Positions 32,884 to 44,300 of a stretch of 64,000 bases of DNA are shown piece after piece. Origin of the DNA: Sympetrum striolatum (taxonomy: Eukaryota > Arthropoda > Insecta > Odonata > Libellulidae); NCBI GenBank assembly GCA_947579665.1, contig OX388349.1, positions 73,970,841 through 74,034,840 of the forward strand. The letters are read 5' to 3'. Position numbers and translations under genes: made by a program. The notes below the pieces were generated by a model. It was not told the DNA's origin. It made no database searches and was given only the letters and a program-made list of their open reading frames with translations. Each line of letters begins with the position of its first letter. Position 1 is the first letter of the stretch.

Positions 32884-33382
32884 CCGTAATTTTCCATATA
32901 TAGTACGCATTTTTTTCCACTAAAATACATCAGAAAAGTAGGGTGCGTATTATACATGGTTACAAACGTCATATTTTTATTCGGGCTGTAGATGACATTT
33001 GAAGTAAATAACTCAACATACATATATGTATTCTGATTTCACGTTTATTCTGAAAAGAACATGCTGCATATTAATAATATTATTAAATTAAAACAAAAAT
33101 TCAGCGGGGAAGAACCTGTTACTGATAGATCGCCACATTGAGAAATCAAAGGGGTACGTAAGAGCAAGGGGGAAAGCCATCCATTAGCAGCATTCCATGC
33201 TTGCGCGGTGATCTGTCGGGTGCTGACGGTCTGGCAGATGGCCATACGTGAATAATAGCTTAGAATTCCATTCTCTAAAGCCAAATGCGTATTATACATG
33301 GTGATATAAAATTCTCACATTGCGCTCGTAATAACGTGGGTGCGTCTTATAGTGGGTGCGTATTATAATTGGAAAATTACAG
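32884..33382. mobile_element. TA-flanked MITE, Tc1/mariner/pogo type, 499 bp
   Basis: Ends CCGTAATTTTCC and GGAAAATTACAG, extended on both sides by a TAATACGCA-like word and GGTGCGT(A/C)TTAT repeats. TA on each side (32882-32883, 33383-33384). The minus-strand ORF inside (33045-33299) shows no transposase motif that I recognise. It is inserted into a dispersed repeat copy. Confidence 0.8.
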
Positions 33383-33499
33383 TAAATTCTGACAATTAAT
33401 AAATGTATGTACTTACAATAGATTTTTGACGTATGTATTTTTTATACATCATTCATATTACATACGGCAATATAATAAAAGGTGAATAACGATAAGTAA

Positions 33500-33620
33500 C
33501 AGAAACACAACTACTTTACAAATAAAGGACCACACAATATTATATTGAATATAAATTACTAAGTGTGTTTCTTTATTTCACTATGTCTTTCCACGAAGTA
33601 CGGTCAGAAATGATTGATTT
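33500..33620 (+). repeat. PLE-type repeat fragment related to 31.2 and 41.2 kb
   Basis: Carries TTTATTTCACTATGTCTTTC followed by CACGAAGTACGGTCAGAAATG. The same order is found at 31300-31335 and, inverted, at 41195-41240. A weak 11-13 bp inverted pair (AGAAACACA and its complement) lies upstream. No hammerhead-like core remains. Confidence 0.55.
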
Positions 33621-33739
33621 CACAGTGCTTCTGTTACATTATAACTTTTTAATAATAAAATACATGTTATTCTTATGGTTTTTGATTATTTTAAGCAGTA
33701 ATGGGTAGCATGAAAATAAATATTAATAATGCTATATTT

Positions 33740-33970
33740 TAAGGATGAGTTGGTTCCTAAATTTTTCCTGTTCTCGGCATCGTTCGGTTCTTACCCTTCG
33801 GCTCTCAGTTCTCCTTCCTTCACCACTGATTCATACATATCTCTTAGATATTTATTGGCTAAGGTTTTTCGAGATGGTATTGTATGCCTGGGCTCCAAGA
33901 GGGCAATGAGCCTTCTGAATCCCTTATCCTCGATCACCGAGAAGGGCCGCTCATCAATTCAAATCCTCTT
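33740..33970 (-). pseudogene. hAT-family transposase fragment
   Basis: Minus strand from about 33955: DERPFSVIEDKGFRRLIALL, then EPRHTIPSRKTLANKYLRDM. This is the conserved stretch found near the start of the catalytic region of hAT/ZBED-type transposases (usual form D-x-(Q/R)-PFS-V(V/I)-E-x-x-GFR ... P-S-R). It stops after roughly 60 residues, with a stop just beyond ELRAEG. The catalytic acids, BED finger and dimerisation domain are absent. The upstream side is cut by a LINE tail at 33971. No inverted ends found. Confidence 0.78.
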
Positions 33971-34035
33971 CCCCTTGCCATACGCTTCCGGCGGATCGCA
34001 GGGTATATATCTAAGTCTAAAAATACTTTCGAGTA
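33971..34035 (+). repeat. LINE 3'-terminal stem-loop, copy 2, with short tail
   Basis: CCCCTTGCCATACGC, TTCC, then GGCGGATCGCAGGG with a tail ATATATCTAAGTCTAAAAA. The outer stem GC...GC AGGG is kept and the inner stem is partly changed. It lies directly against the hAT fragment. Confidence 0.6.
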
Positions 34036-34079
34036 TCTACTGTAATACTAATGTACTGAGGTAATACTATTTGAAATAG

Positions 34080-35106
34080 CTGGATCGAATTTCTCCGAAT
34101 ATTAAGATAAGGCTCGGCTAGGTTTGTCCCAATTGAAACCGCTAGGGAGCGTAAGGATCCGCTTTGGATGAAACATAAGTTTCGAGCGTTGCATAGGAAG
34201 CAAAGGATTTTACACGCACGGATGAAGAAGCTAGAGAAAATCGGAGTAGACTTTGATCTTGAGCGACAAAAATATTCGGAGGTGCGAAGATTGGTTAAGG
34301 ATGAATCGCAGAATGAGTTTAAGGAATATAGATCTAAAACCCTTTTAGAGTCCTTAGGAGGCGACCAGAAGGAATTTTGGTCATATGTCTGAGAATCTCG
34401 AGGAGGTCAGCTTTACTTTAGACGAAGGACGCACGAACAAAGTTTCTATGCGTGTTGATTCCAAGATGGGACCAATCGAGTTGTCAGTGGATGGAATACG
34501 ATAGTTATCGCGTAGACAAGAAGAAAGCGCCAGGATCAGTGGGTATACCATCACTTGTCATTTAAACACTGGCGAATGAGCTTGCTCTCCTTCTTTTCGT
34601 ATTCTATAGGAAAACCTTGGATGAAGGCGTTGTACCAATGTCGTGATGAAGAGCGAATATCACTTCAATTCCTAAGAAAGGACGTTCCACGAACCGGAAG
34701 AATACTGTCCAATATCTTCAAGGTCAGTTTTTTTAAACTACTAAACATATAATAGCGAGATCGATAGTGTGTTTTCTAGGTGATAAGGGGAGAATTAGTC
34801 AATATCAACACGGTTTGCGTAAAGGTAGACATTGTAATACCCAGTTAGCCCTTTTTGTCAACGATGTATTTAAAGCAGCTGATAAAGGTATAAGAACAGA
34901 CGCCATATTTCCAGATTCCAGAGAAAATTTCGATCGAGTATCGCATGTAAAATTAATTCATAAGTTGATGGCTTACGGGATTAAAGGAAAAGTTCTAGAA
35001 TGGATAAAATAATTTCTCGGAAAAAGATCACAGCGAGTTGCGTTGAACGGAATTTTATCTGATGAGGTTTGAACCACATCCTGTGTTCCGCAGGGAAGTG
35101 TATTAG
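34080..35106 (+). pseudogene. LINE ORF2 fragment (pre-RT and RT fingers/palm)
   Basis: From 34168: KFRALHRKQRILHARMKKLE, the basic region between endonuclease and RT. LESLGGDQKEFWSYV follows. After frame changes come KKAPGSVGIPSLVI (about 34530), ANELALLLFVFYRKTLDEGV (about 34570-34630), ISQYQHGLRKGRHCNTQLAL (34795-34850), then a decayed motif A (FPDSRENFDRVSH). GIKGKVLEWIK and TSCVPQGSVL follow near 35070-35105. The polymerase catalytic box should come next, but an opposite-strand LINE interrupts here. At least four frame breaks. Confidence 0.82.
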
Positions 35107-35615
35107 ATTTAGATATATACCCTGTGAGTCGCCAGAGGCGTATGGCGGGGGGTTTAATACACCACCATAAATCAATCCACCCATTATCACTAGCATCTCT
35201 AATAGCCTGGGGAAAAAACTACCAAAATTAATTATCTGTCCTTGTGATCACTTCCCTATAACGCTTCGTCGATGCCTCACGGAGGTCGCGTTCGCTCGCT
35301 ACTGGCACTATTATTTCACCTATTTCGTCCATAAATTCTGAACGAATGAGCTTTTCAAAAAGTTTCCGACGATATTCAGATCTTCTCATCTGGAGAGAAT
35401 TCCAACTGAGGGACTCTATCATTGCCGTAACGCTGCTATCAAACCTGAAATCCCCACAAACGAATCGGGCTGCTCTACGCTGGACCATCTCTAAATCTGA
35501 GACTAAACCTACTTCGTGCGGGTCCCAAACTGCACAGCAGTATTCTAGACTCGGTCAAATAAGAGAAAAGTATGGTATATACATCGTCTCTCCCATTAAC
35601 CAGTCATAGACAAAG
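35107..35615 (-). pseudogene. LINE C-terminal end with tail, inserted into another LINE
   Basis: Minus strand: LEYCCAVWDPHEVG (about 35550), then the ORF 35228-35488 with MVQRRAARFVCGDFRFDS and AMIESLSWNSLQMRRSEYRR. It closes with the terminal stem-loop at 35120-35152 and a short ATATATCTAAATCTAA tail. Nearly the same protein occurs at 59.3 kb, so this is a second copy of that family. The insertion breaks the RT of the plus-strand LINE just after its SVL codons. A matching target duplication could not be located. Confidence 0.82.
35120..35152 (-). repeat. LINE 3'-terminal stem-loop, copy 3
   Basis: On the minus strand: CCCCGCCATACGCC, TCT, GGCGACTCACAGGG. The inner stem CGCC/GGCG is kept while the loop differs from the GAAA of the 30.3 and 40.0 kb copies. 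Confidence 0.6.
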
Positions 35616-35696
35616 GTAAGTGAAAGGCATGTACCAAATGATAAGTTAGAAATAATTAATCCGTCAAAATATGGTAGCAAAAGAGTAACAAAATAT

Positions 35697-35990
35697 TTTT
35701 ACTTTCTCCCTATAATAATAGTATAGAGAAAGTATTGTTTTCGCAAAAAAATTCGAGCTCCAGATTTCAACGGAAATAGATGTTTTGGGGCCCATAGAGT
35801 TCGTTTTCGCTATTTTACCGAACATGCCTGTCTGTGTGTCTGTCTGTGGTAAAAACGTTAGTGGGCGCTCTATCTTAAAAAGTAATTATTCGGTAATTTC
35901 CAAAATTCATACTTAGTATTTCCATAACAATGCCAAGAGTTGATTAGTTTTTTTATGAATGCCGCTTAACCAGGAGTTGCGGTTTATAAC
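35697..35990 (+). mobile_element. Interspersed repeat family A, copy 3 (truncated)
   Basis: Begins TTTTTACTTTCTCCC, runs through TGTTTTGGGGCCCATAGAG, TGTCTGTCTGTGG and GTGGGCGCTC, and ends after a GTTGCGGTTTATA word. It is closer to copy 2 (25.1 kb) than to copies 1 and 4, suggesting two subfamilies. Confidence 0.7.
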
Positions 35991-37449
35991 TTAACTTTTA
36001 TTGCAAATTCTACTTACTGCACCAACAGAATTCCTCAAAAAACGAGAGTCATCGCCCAAAATAACAAAACTAAATAGCTAACAGTGCAAGTACCTCGACT
36101 TTACTACCTAGTAGATTTGTCTACATTTTTAATACTTCAAAAAAATTTACTCCTACCGAAGTCGGTAATCCTACGGAATAATAAGCCTAAAATTTGCTCG
36201 TTCCCAAATAAAAATACACAGTTTCTACGAGGGTCCCTTCAAATCGTTTCTACATCCAAAATCCCAATCTCTCCCAACGAAAAAAAGCCTATTTTGTAGT
36301 CGCATTCGGTCATGCCCTCCCTTCTCCTATCATGAAAGCCAGGGCACACGAGGCGACAAGTAGGGCTTAAGGAGGGATAAGGAATCGAGGCGACCGCATC
36401 GCAGCATTTGAGAAATGATATACAACGACTGTTGACTATACAATTCAGAATTTATTACACGAATATGGAGGACACGCGCATCAATATTTCTGCACTTCCC
36501 CGTTGAGTGCTTAAAAATACAAAACGGCTGAAAATCAGATTACGCATTATTCTGTATCTGTTCCTATATTTAAAGCTTTTACGAATACCTAAAATTATTG
36601 TTAAATATAGAGGCTGTATGTAGTAGGATTCCTATGTAGGCTAAATTGAAAATTATTGTAGTTTATAATGTTGTATCGATACATAGTAATATTGTTTGAA
36701 TTGATTGTTGTATAAGTTAACGTCACCACCTGTCCTTGAGGCTAACTCCGGCAGTATCGTATAATAAATAAATTGAAAATTAAACAAATAGAATTAGTGT
36801 TAAATTTAAGTAACTCAATCAAAAACAAAGTAAAGATGGTATAGCAGGATCTGTACTCCACAATGTATTCATAAAACACCGCTGAGAAAAATACATCAAG
36901 TACATAATTAAATGTGATTACCATGGATATTTAAAGATATCAAATAATCATGTGCTTGGAGTTTTTCGTTGACCCATTATTCATAATTTGCCATCAGTGG
37001 AATTCTCAAGATAATATTAATACTTTTTAACCAACAAATTACATATTCTCGTATATAATTTGTTAATCAAGCGTAACAGGATGAATAGATATAGATGAAT
37101 AGCCCTGGAAGTTCCTATGATTCATAGTGGGTTAGAAAGAGATGATTTCATCGAGATATGGAACATTTTACGTACTTTTGAAGGAACGTCTGAAAAAGGT
37201 GTTGGGGTGCGATGAAAAGGAAGGCGAAAGGGAAGAAGCTTAGTCTGAAAGGAATGAGACAGAGCGAAGAGATTGCTTCGAATAAGAAATGGGAGATAGA
37301 GTGCACAGACAAAAGGTATTTTCGGAACTAACACTCCCAAGAAACAATATTAGTGGAGGGGGTCATACAACGCACATGAAAGAGGGACAAGTGGTGATCT
37401 CGTGTGATTGGGCAATGAAGTCGCTTCAGGATCTTTCCCAACTTCAGAA
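35991..37449. other. No gene seen
   Basis: AT-rich with a slightly purine-rich patch at 37100-37420 just before the LINE. This patch could be its decayed 5' part, but no motif was recognised. Confidence 0.3.
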
Positions 37450-37744
37450 CATGTTTCCTATGTGACAAAACAGACGTAGAACTTACATCACCAAAACCTA
37501 TTAACATTTATGGTAAAGATATTTACAAAAAGATATGAAATAATAAATGAAGAGGAACGGATGATATTGCTGGGGAAGCTATAAAGGTGGGGGCGGCGCA
37601 GATAGTTCCTTATGTAAAACTGATCTTTAATGTTTCCTTTAACAATAACTGCTTAGCAACAGATTGGAAAAGAGCCATAGTTATATCTATCCAGAAGGCG
37701 ATCGGTCACAGCCTAAACATTATAGACCAGTTAGTTTAATTTCA

Positions 37745-38012
37745 TATATATATAAAGTCAACTGACTGGCGAGTAACTTTGTGGTAATCAATGACTTCAA
37801 ACAAAGAAAACAGGAGAAACTTTCTGGATGAAATTCATCCTGATTTATTAAAAACTTTGCAAAATACTACAGGGACTAAATTTTTCGCATGCGCTGCTGC
37901 ATCAGCACTAAAAATAAAGTCAACTGACTAGCGAGTAACATTGTGGTATTTTGCAAAGTTTTTAATAAAATCAGGATGAATTTCATCCAGAAAGTTTCTC
38001 CTGTTTTCTTTA
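37745..38012. mobile_element. Foldback (hairpin) element, copy 3, with 10-bp target duplication
   Basis: Flanked by TTTAATTTCA on both sides (37735-37744 and 38013-38022). Removing 37745-38022 restores the uninterrupted LINE reading SLISVVSK, so the ends are firmly placed. Arms 37803-37866 and 37947-38011 are inverted copies with one indel. A 33-base unit (AAAGTCAACTGACTGGCGAG and on) occurs twice in direct orientation, at 37754 and 37916. The loop on the minus strand reads CTGATGC, AGCAGC, GCATGCGAAAA, a weak hammerhead-like core. Homologous to the element at 8.5 kb. Confidence 0.8.
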
Positions 38013-39224
38013 TTTAATTTCAGTTGTTTCTAAGATAATGGAGAAGATTATTGCGGATTACCTGAGAAACTTTTGGATTGAAAACAATTGGCTTAGCCAA
38101 TGCCAACATGAATTTAGGAAAGGTTACTCATGTAAGACATAACTGTTGAATGTTTATCAAGACATAGTTGAGACGATATACGTTAAAGACACGGTTGATA
38201 CTATTATAATCGATTTTGTCAAAGCGTTTGATACAGACCCGCATGACGTACTTCTAACTAATTTGGATATGTTACACATTGATAAAAGATTGATTTGGTT
38301 TAAAATTCTCTTAAAGACAGGACTTAGAAGGTAAGAATTAATGGGAATAATTAGATAATCTAATGATATTAATATCACATCGGGAATTCCACATGGGAGT
38401 GTATTAGAACCCTATTTTTTCTAATATACGTTAACGATCTACCCTCGAGTCTATCGAGTCTAACATTCGTTTATTTGCAGATGACTGCATATTATATAGA
38501 AGGTTGTGTGGGATTCCTATCAATTTTGTCGAATAAAGAAAATAGATAAAGTCTAGAGAAAAGCGGACAGAGTCACCGATATGTTAGAGATTCTTGGAAG
38601 GGATACACTGGAAAAAAGAAGAAAAAGAAATAGACTAGGTTGCATTTAAAATATAATAGCAGGTACTGATGGGTGGAATGGTTTTAAAAATTCAATCGAA
38701 AAACCAGATTTCCTCGGGAAAGGATGTAATGAATTTAAAATTAAACCTCGAAGGCGAAGAATGGTCATAGATAAGTATTCCTTTATCAATAGAGGTATTT
38801 CTGAGTGGAAAGAGTTACCTGGATCACTCTTGAGGCCCTTGCCAAGAAATACAAAATCTTTCAAATAGAAATGTTTTAATAAGTTATAGTAATATTTTGT
38901 AATACTGTGCAATGTGTAGTAGTAATTTAGAGACCTTCAGAAAAGTAAGGGATTCCTTGACAGGGTGATGTGTGGTGGGGTTCTACCCCGTGACCCCTAC
39001 GGTAGCCGAGGTAAGGTCTGACATGAACCTCCAAAAAATCCAGTAAAACTGTTACAAATAATAAAAATTATTTAGTTTGTAAATAAATATAATATATGTA
39101 TGTAATCATTCTGTGGGAATTGCAATACCATGAATATATTTTAATATTAATTATGTTATAAGTATTACAAATGTATGTATATAGAAAAAACTGTCCCCAG
39201 GCTTACAGCCTATCTGCAGTTTTT

Positions 39225-39255
39225 GCAATAATAATAATAATAATAATAAAAGCCA
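39225..39255. repeat. (AAT)n tail of the LINE
   Basis: Seven or so AAT units following CTATCTGCAGTTTTTGCA, which I read as the retrotransposon's 3' tail. Confidence 0.65.
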
Positions 39256-39599
39256 TTCAATAATGATACGCACACTATTAAAAGTTTTGCTAAAACATCT
39301 TCCTTAAGGGGGAGAATTATCTTACAGTCTGCCAATTTACTTAAAACAATTATATATTTTTGTAGTTTAAACAACAGAAGATGCAAAAAGTAGCTTATTT
39401 TTATGAATATTGTATTTATATAAAAATTAGCAGTGTATGTGCATTGATAATACTTATTACCTATTAATTTTGTCATTCTCTAGCACGTCAGCGATAAATC
39501 TTTAAAAACGATATTTTTATTTTATGATTTAAAGAATAATGACTGTTAAGAAAATGCATGCATTTCTATTTCCTAACAAATTTACTTAATATAAGCTTA

Positions 39600-40035
39600 C
39601 GATGTGTTTATGTGTATCTTGTAATCTCCGATTAGAACTATTGTATTTAGAAAGAGATTTAGAAAAAGTACAACGAAAGGCGGTACGATTTGTAAAGAAT
39701 TGCTACGATAAAACAGCGAGTGTTATTCGGATGATACAGAACACGGGATGGGAATCATTAGAAGATAGAAGATTAATTCAAAGGATAAATTTATTAAACA
39801 AGTTCAGAGAAATTACGTTATCAGATGATGTAACCGATATAATGCGACCCCCCTGTTATATGGGCCGTTGTGATACTGCCAGAAAGATTCGGGAAATAGA
39901 AGCTAGAACGAATCGTTTCAAAAATTCATTTTTTCAGCGAAGTATACGCGAAAGCAACCGTTTAGGAAAATAGAGTCAAGGTGCCTGCAACCCCTGCCAC
40001 ACGCCGAAAGGCGGCTTGCAGGGTTCTTACATAGA
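39600..40035 (+). pseudogene. LINE C-terminal end with 3' stem-loop
   Basis: ORF 39602-39973 reads DLEKVQRKAVRFVKNCYDKT, then NTGWESLEDRRLIQRINLLN, the usual end of a LINE ORF2, and stops at 39973. The stem-loop at 39991-40023 follows 17 bases after the stop. Related to, but clearly distinct from, the family at 35.2/59.3 kb, while sharing its terminal structure. 5' truncated; no RT left. This is the least damaged C-terminal relic in the window: 120 codons without a break. Confidence 0.8.
39991..40023 (+). repeat. LINE 3'-terminal stem-loop, copy 4
   Basis: CCCCTGCCACACGCC, GAAA, GGCGGCTTGCAGGG. The outer stem CCCTGC/GCAGGG and inner stem CGCC/GGCG are perfect, with a GNRA-type GAAA loop. Confidence 0.7.
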
Positions 40036-41194
40036 CATTGTATGAATACACACTTTCTTTAGTAATTACAAGAGGTGATTGCAAGAAGGATACACAGGCT
40101 TACAAATATATTTCCAAAGTTATCAAGAGAAAGAGAAAATATTTGTGATTGGAAGAGGAATGAATCACTTAGTATTACCATTGCAAGTATGAAATATTAT
40201 TTCCCACTAAAATCAAACTTAATATATTTTAGCTCCATTTCTTATATTTAATAGCGCAAATAACTATATTGGTAAATATTTCAATGTAAGTTGATCAGTT
40301 ATCAGTGATCGCTTCTCATCTGACGTGTAGGAAATGAGTCGGGATATTTGGTTATCGTTAAAATAATCACGAGAGGAGGAGTAAGTTTTAGGAACACCAT
40401 CACGGATAAATTTAGAAGTTTTTAAGGACAAAAATTCCAAGATAACTCACTTTATACTTCATTATTACTCCTTTAGGCAAATAATTATGTGTCGAAACTC
40501 GTAGCTCCCGAGATGTTTTTGCGCGACGAAATTGTAAAAGTTATGCCTTAATTTGCTTTAACTTATAATGTGTTCGCAAGAATATCCGAAATCCTCTCAT
40601 TTTAAGTTAGTGGAAGTTAGACCCGAAGATGGAAAAAAATAAAACAGAAGGGGATTGCAATTTTCAAGGGAATACGAGCGGCTGTACGTAAATGCAGGGA
40701 CAGCGACTGACAGCGTAATCAGATCGGCGCTACAAAATGACGGCAATGGAGGCAAGCAATCAATAAAATAGCGAAATTTAAGACTTGGATAGAAAGGGAT
40801 GGAGTGGATACCCGGCGAGAATATTCCGTTCGAAGGAAGATCAAACGTAATGAGGCAAAAGGCGAATGAGTAGCGCTTTGTGTTTATGAGTGCTTCTTAA
40901 AGTGATAGCAAAACGAAGAAAAAACAGAATTCATTCGATCTTCATGACAATCGAATCAAAATTAACAGCGACTTCTTTACACAATTTATATTATATTCTT
41001 CATTGCGGAATTCCTCTAATTATGGAGACAAAAACATTTATTTCATTTAATTATTTTTCCAACAACCGAAGAAGTAATGTAACATACATAAGATACACAA
41101 GATCAGACCTTAAATTTTATATAGAAGTGTTTTCCGCTATTATAATGTCTGAGATAAGGTATTCTGATGCGATAAAGCTTATTGTATTCATATA
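40036..41194. other. No gene seen
   Basis: AT-rich, with a slightly GC-richer part at 40670-40880. An ORF at 40890-41195 shows no family motif. Confidence 0.3.
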
Positions 41195-41350
41195 AAATCA
41201 ATCATTTTTGAGCGGGCTCCATGGAACGACATAGTGAAAGAAAGAAAGGAAGATTTGAAGAAATAAAGAAAAGATAAAGATCTGAAGATGGCTTTTTGTT
41301 GAAACCGGTTGTCAATATTCTATTGTGCGGAAATTATCACGTGAGTTTCT
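41195..41350 (-). repeat. PLE-type repeat with hammerhead-like core, copy 4
   Basis: Plus strand 41279-41315 reads ATCTGAAGATGGC, TTTTT, GTTGAAACCGGTTGTC. It has the CUGANGA and GAAA boxes of a hammerhead core around a short hairpin. The text at 41195-41240 is the inverse of the TTTCACTATGTC...CCA(C/T)G block at 33.6 and 31.3 kb. The arms are only weakly inverted (AAATAAAGAAA and its inverse). Confidence 0.6.
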
Positions 41351-44300
41351 TTATTTAAATATTTCTTATTATATTCAATACCATTCAATCAATCCGATTT
41401 AATTCTTACCAAAATTAAGATTGACTGCATCAATTTCATGGACCCAGTAAATGCTACAGACAGCAAAGAGGATTTGGCGTAATATCATCAAATTATTTTG
41501 CATTTTGTTATCTTTAAACAAAGTGAGATGCAAATTTAAATTTCAGATATTAATGTTAAGATTATATTACTGCTCAGTAATATAAAAGAGTCTAAGCTTA
41601 AAGACTTTACGAGGTCATACTTATACAAAAAGATAAATACAAGTCAAATTATTTCAGAACCGAGCGGTTTATTGAAATTTCACATAATTTATTCTGTAAT
41701 CGCGTAGTTAGTGACAGCATAACATTTAATTTAATTCACTTAATATGTAATTTGTATATTTTTGCAGAGTTTCATCCAAAGTTTACGAAGAACTGATAAA
41801 TTTGGGAATGTCACCAAAAAGAGGTTACCTGAAAAAAAATGATATTTCACAATTTTCAATACCTCATACTTCGTTTGTTCAAAATAAGTTCCATTATCGA
41901 GAAACTATCTTTAAATGGCCAGAAGATGCTTAGAATTTCCTATAACCATCGATAAATTATAAAACATAATACAGCAAAACAGAAGCGGGAGAGCGTCCAA
42001 TGGAACGCACCAAATTTAATAAGCTTCGTTCGCCGCGTTCCTCAAATGACTCGGTTGCCAATAGATGACGGGAAAGGCGTATTAGAAGCAGAGGATCCCA
42101 CACATCCTTTGGAACCTTTAGAAACCATAACAAAAAATAGATCTTAGGAGGGGGTTTCTGAAGCATCGACCGTCCGATATATTGCGTTTTCACCCCCGGG
42201 CTGAAGGGTGGCATTTATGTTCGATGGAAAGTCAAGATGAAGAAGTGTGCAGAGGAAGGCGGGTAATCCTCTCCTTCAGCCGGAGGATGTGACGTCAGCT
42301 TCCATTAGTGAAGGTGCCGAGGGATCGGGATCCTGCGCTGCGATGGTTTTACATATATTTCCCTCGCATGTTTACCGCATAACTTCGCGGGTTATTACGA
42401 TCCTTTGAAGCGAAATGAAATGGGAGTATCCTCTTCAGGCATTTATGAAATTCAAGACACCGCTCATGGAAGACACTGACTCTTAAGAACATAAATATTA
42501 TATTTTTTCTAAAAAAACTGAAATTACCCAATCATTATCAACGGTATAAATTATTAATGGTGAAATAATTAAAAGTTTTTAAACTATTCGCGAAACTAAA
42601 TACTGAAATAAATCTCATAAGCACATTATACTGAACGGGTTCTAATGAATTTACATCAGTCAAAACGACGTCACTGATTAATTTGAAAGAAATTAAATTT
42701 CATTTTTTAAGGAAAAAAAAACATTACAAAAAGTGTGAAGTAAATTCTTTCTCTGCTATTTTGCAATTTTCTTGAAAAGTTTTACCAAAAATCGAACTTG
42801 GGGCCACTCCTATTCCGCACTGGCCAATCTAGGGACTCGTGTGCGATTATGTATGCCCAATGGGGCATATAATATGAACGCAGAAACAAAGTAAACTAAT
42901 GTTTTAGAATAAATAAGGAAAGCTTCATTTAAACTATTTCTATTTTAATCGGATTTCAAAACATGCCATACAAAGTTTACTTGAATTATTTTGGGTAATA
43001 AATAAATAATCTCTTGTCTTAACATTATATTCAGTTTCAAACAATTGTAGATTTTAATTCAATTCGGGGGCAGAAAGAGGATCAAAGAGGGCCTTCGTCG
43101 CTACAAAGAGGGGACATAGGAAATGAATAAGGACGCTGTGACAGCGGATATCCGTCACTTAAAATCATCGTATTTCATTTAAGATAAAATGGCTGCTTGA
43201 ATACCTGAGTTGTATCCATGACAACCGAGTTCTCCGAATTTTCATCGCGTCTTTATAGTATTTCCCTTCGCCTCACGTCATAGTGCACATCTCTCATTCC
43301 TTTGAAATGTCTCAACACTTTCACTGGAATTCGTCCTCTCTCTCTCGCTGTTTCTCATTATATCGCTTATCTTCGTTGATGAGGATTAATTTTCCAGTGC
43401 TTTAGTCGAGAGAGTACAATCAGAGGAGACCGGAATCATTTCTTGGAGACATATCACCACAACAGCATTAAACGAATTGCTTCCGAGTATCGAAAATTAG
43501 AGATTTGATTAATTTTTAACTGAATTACAGTAAAAAAAGTTTGAGTGAAGATAATAAGAAAATATTGAACGTATAATAATTCACCAAGTAATTTCACGAA
43601 AATTGTATAATATTAATGACCGTCTTAAAATATTATCCACGATGTAATGTTTAAAAATCTCTTAATGCGGCAAGAATTTGCAATTCACTGTTTAATTCAT
43701 TATCACCGGATGATATGTAATGCGCATCCGGTAAAATAACTGCCAAACAATATAAGCAAAGGACGCATCAAACGATACAAACCATAATTTTGATTAGTCG
43801 ATCAATAAACACGTTCTGTCGTTACTGATCCTCAGATATGAATTTCGAGAACGGTATACTTTTTCTAATTAGCTCGTTTAAAAAATTGTAGATAATCCTT
43901 CGTTTTGCTTAAAGAAATCTGTAATGAAGGACCTCTTTCTTGAAACAAAAACACTTGATGCAATCTTATATTTCTTTCATACACGTAAAATTACAATTGA
44001 GAAACATTACTTTAAAGTCACTACTATTAGTTGTCCCTCGAGTTTGGTATTCGGGTTCATACAATCACCAGCAATCACCGTACGCAGATAAACAGAAGTG
44101 AATGCGAGTATTAAAATGCATGAAAAATTAACAAGGGAACATTATTAAGAATAATAACAGAAAAATACCTACCAAACTGAATAAAATCAGAAATGTCCAG
44201 ATTAAAGTGTATCCCTTTGATGATACAAATGTGTTGTCTTTATTTGGCAAATGCGCGGATTTACGAAAACCGTACGTGTAATTTAATCAATATCGACGCA

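Larger units (their letters stand above)
37450..39255 (+). pseudogene. LINE with RT FADD motif, split by a foldback element
   Basis: Reads DDIAGEAIKVGAAQIVPYVK and TDWKRAIVI near 37560-37690, then the conserved stretch PVSLIS, which is cut by a 268-bp insertion and resumes SVVSKIMEKII (38020-38055). WLSQCQHEFRKGYS and DFVKAFDTDPHDVL (motif A, near 38215) follow, then GIPHGSVL (38375-38405) and IRLFADDCILYR with the catalytic FADD at 38474-38485. The C-terminal end has SFINRGISEWKELPG at about 38785-38825. The 3' region (GGGTGATGTGTGGTGGGG, CTACGGTAGCCG) matches the LINE at 28.1 kb, and a tail of AAT units ends near 39250. Frameshifts prevent function, but the active-site residues are preserved. 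Confidence 0.85.

Noticed and set aside
33729..34064. 111-codon plus-strand ORF
   Set aside because: Shadow. The minus strand carries a recognisable hAT fragment, and the 3' part is a LINE tail.
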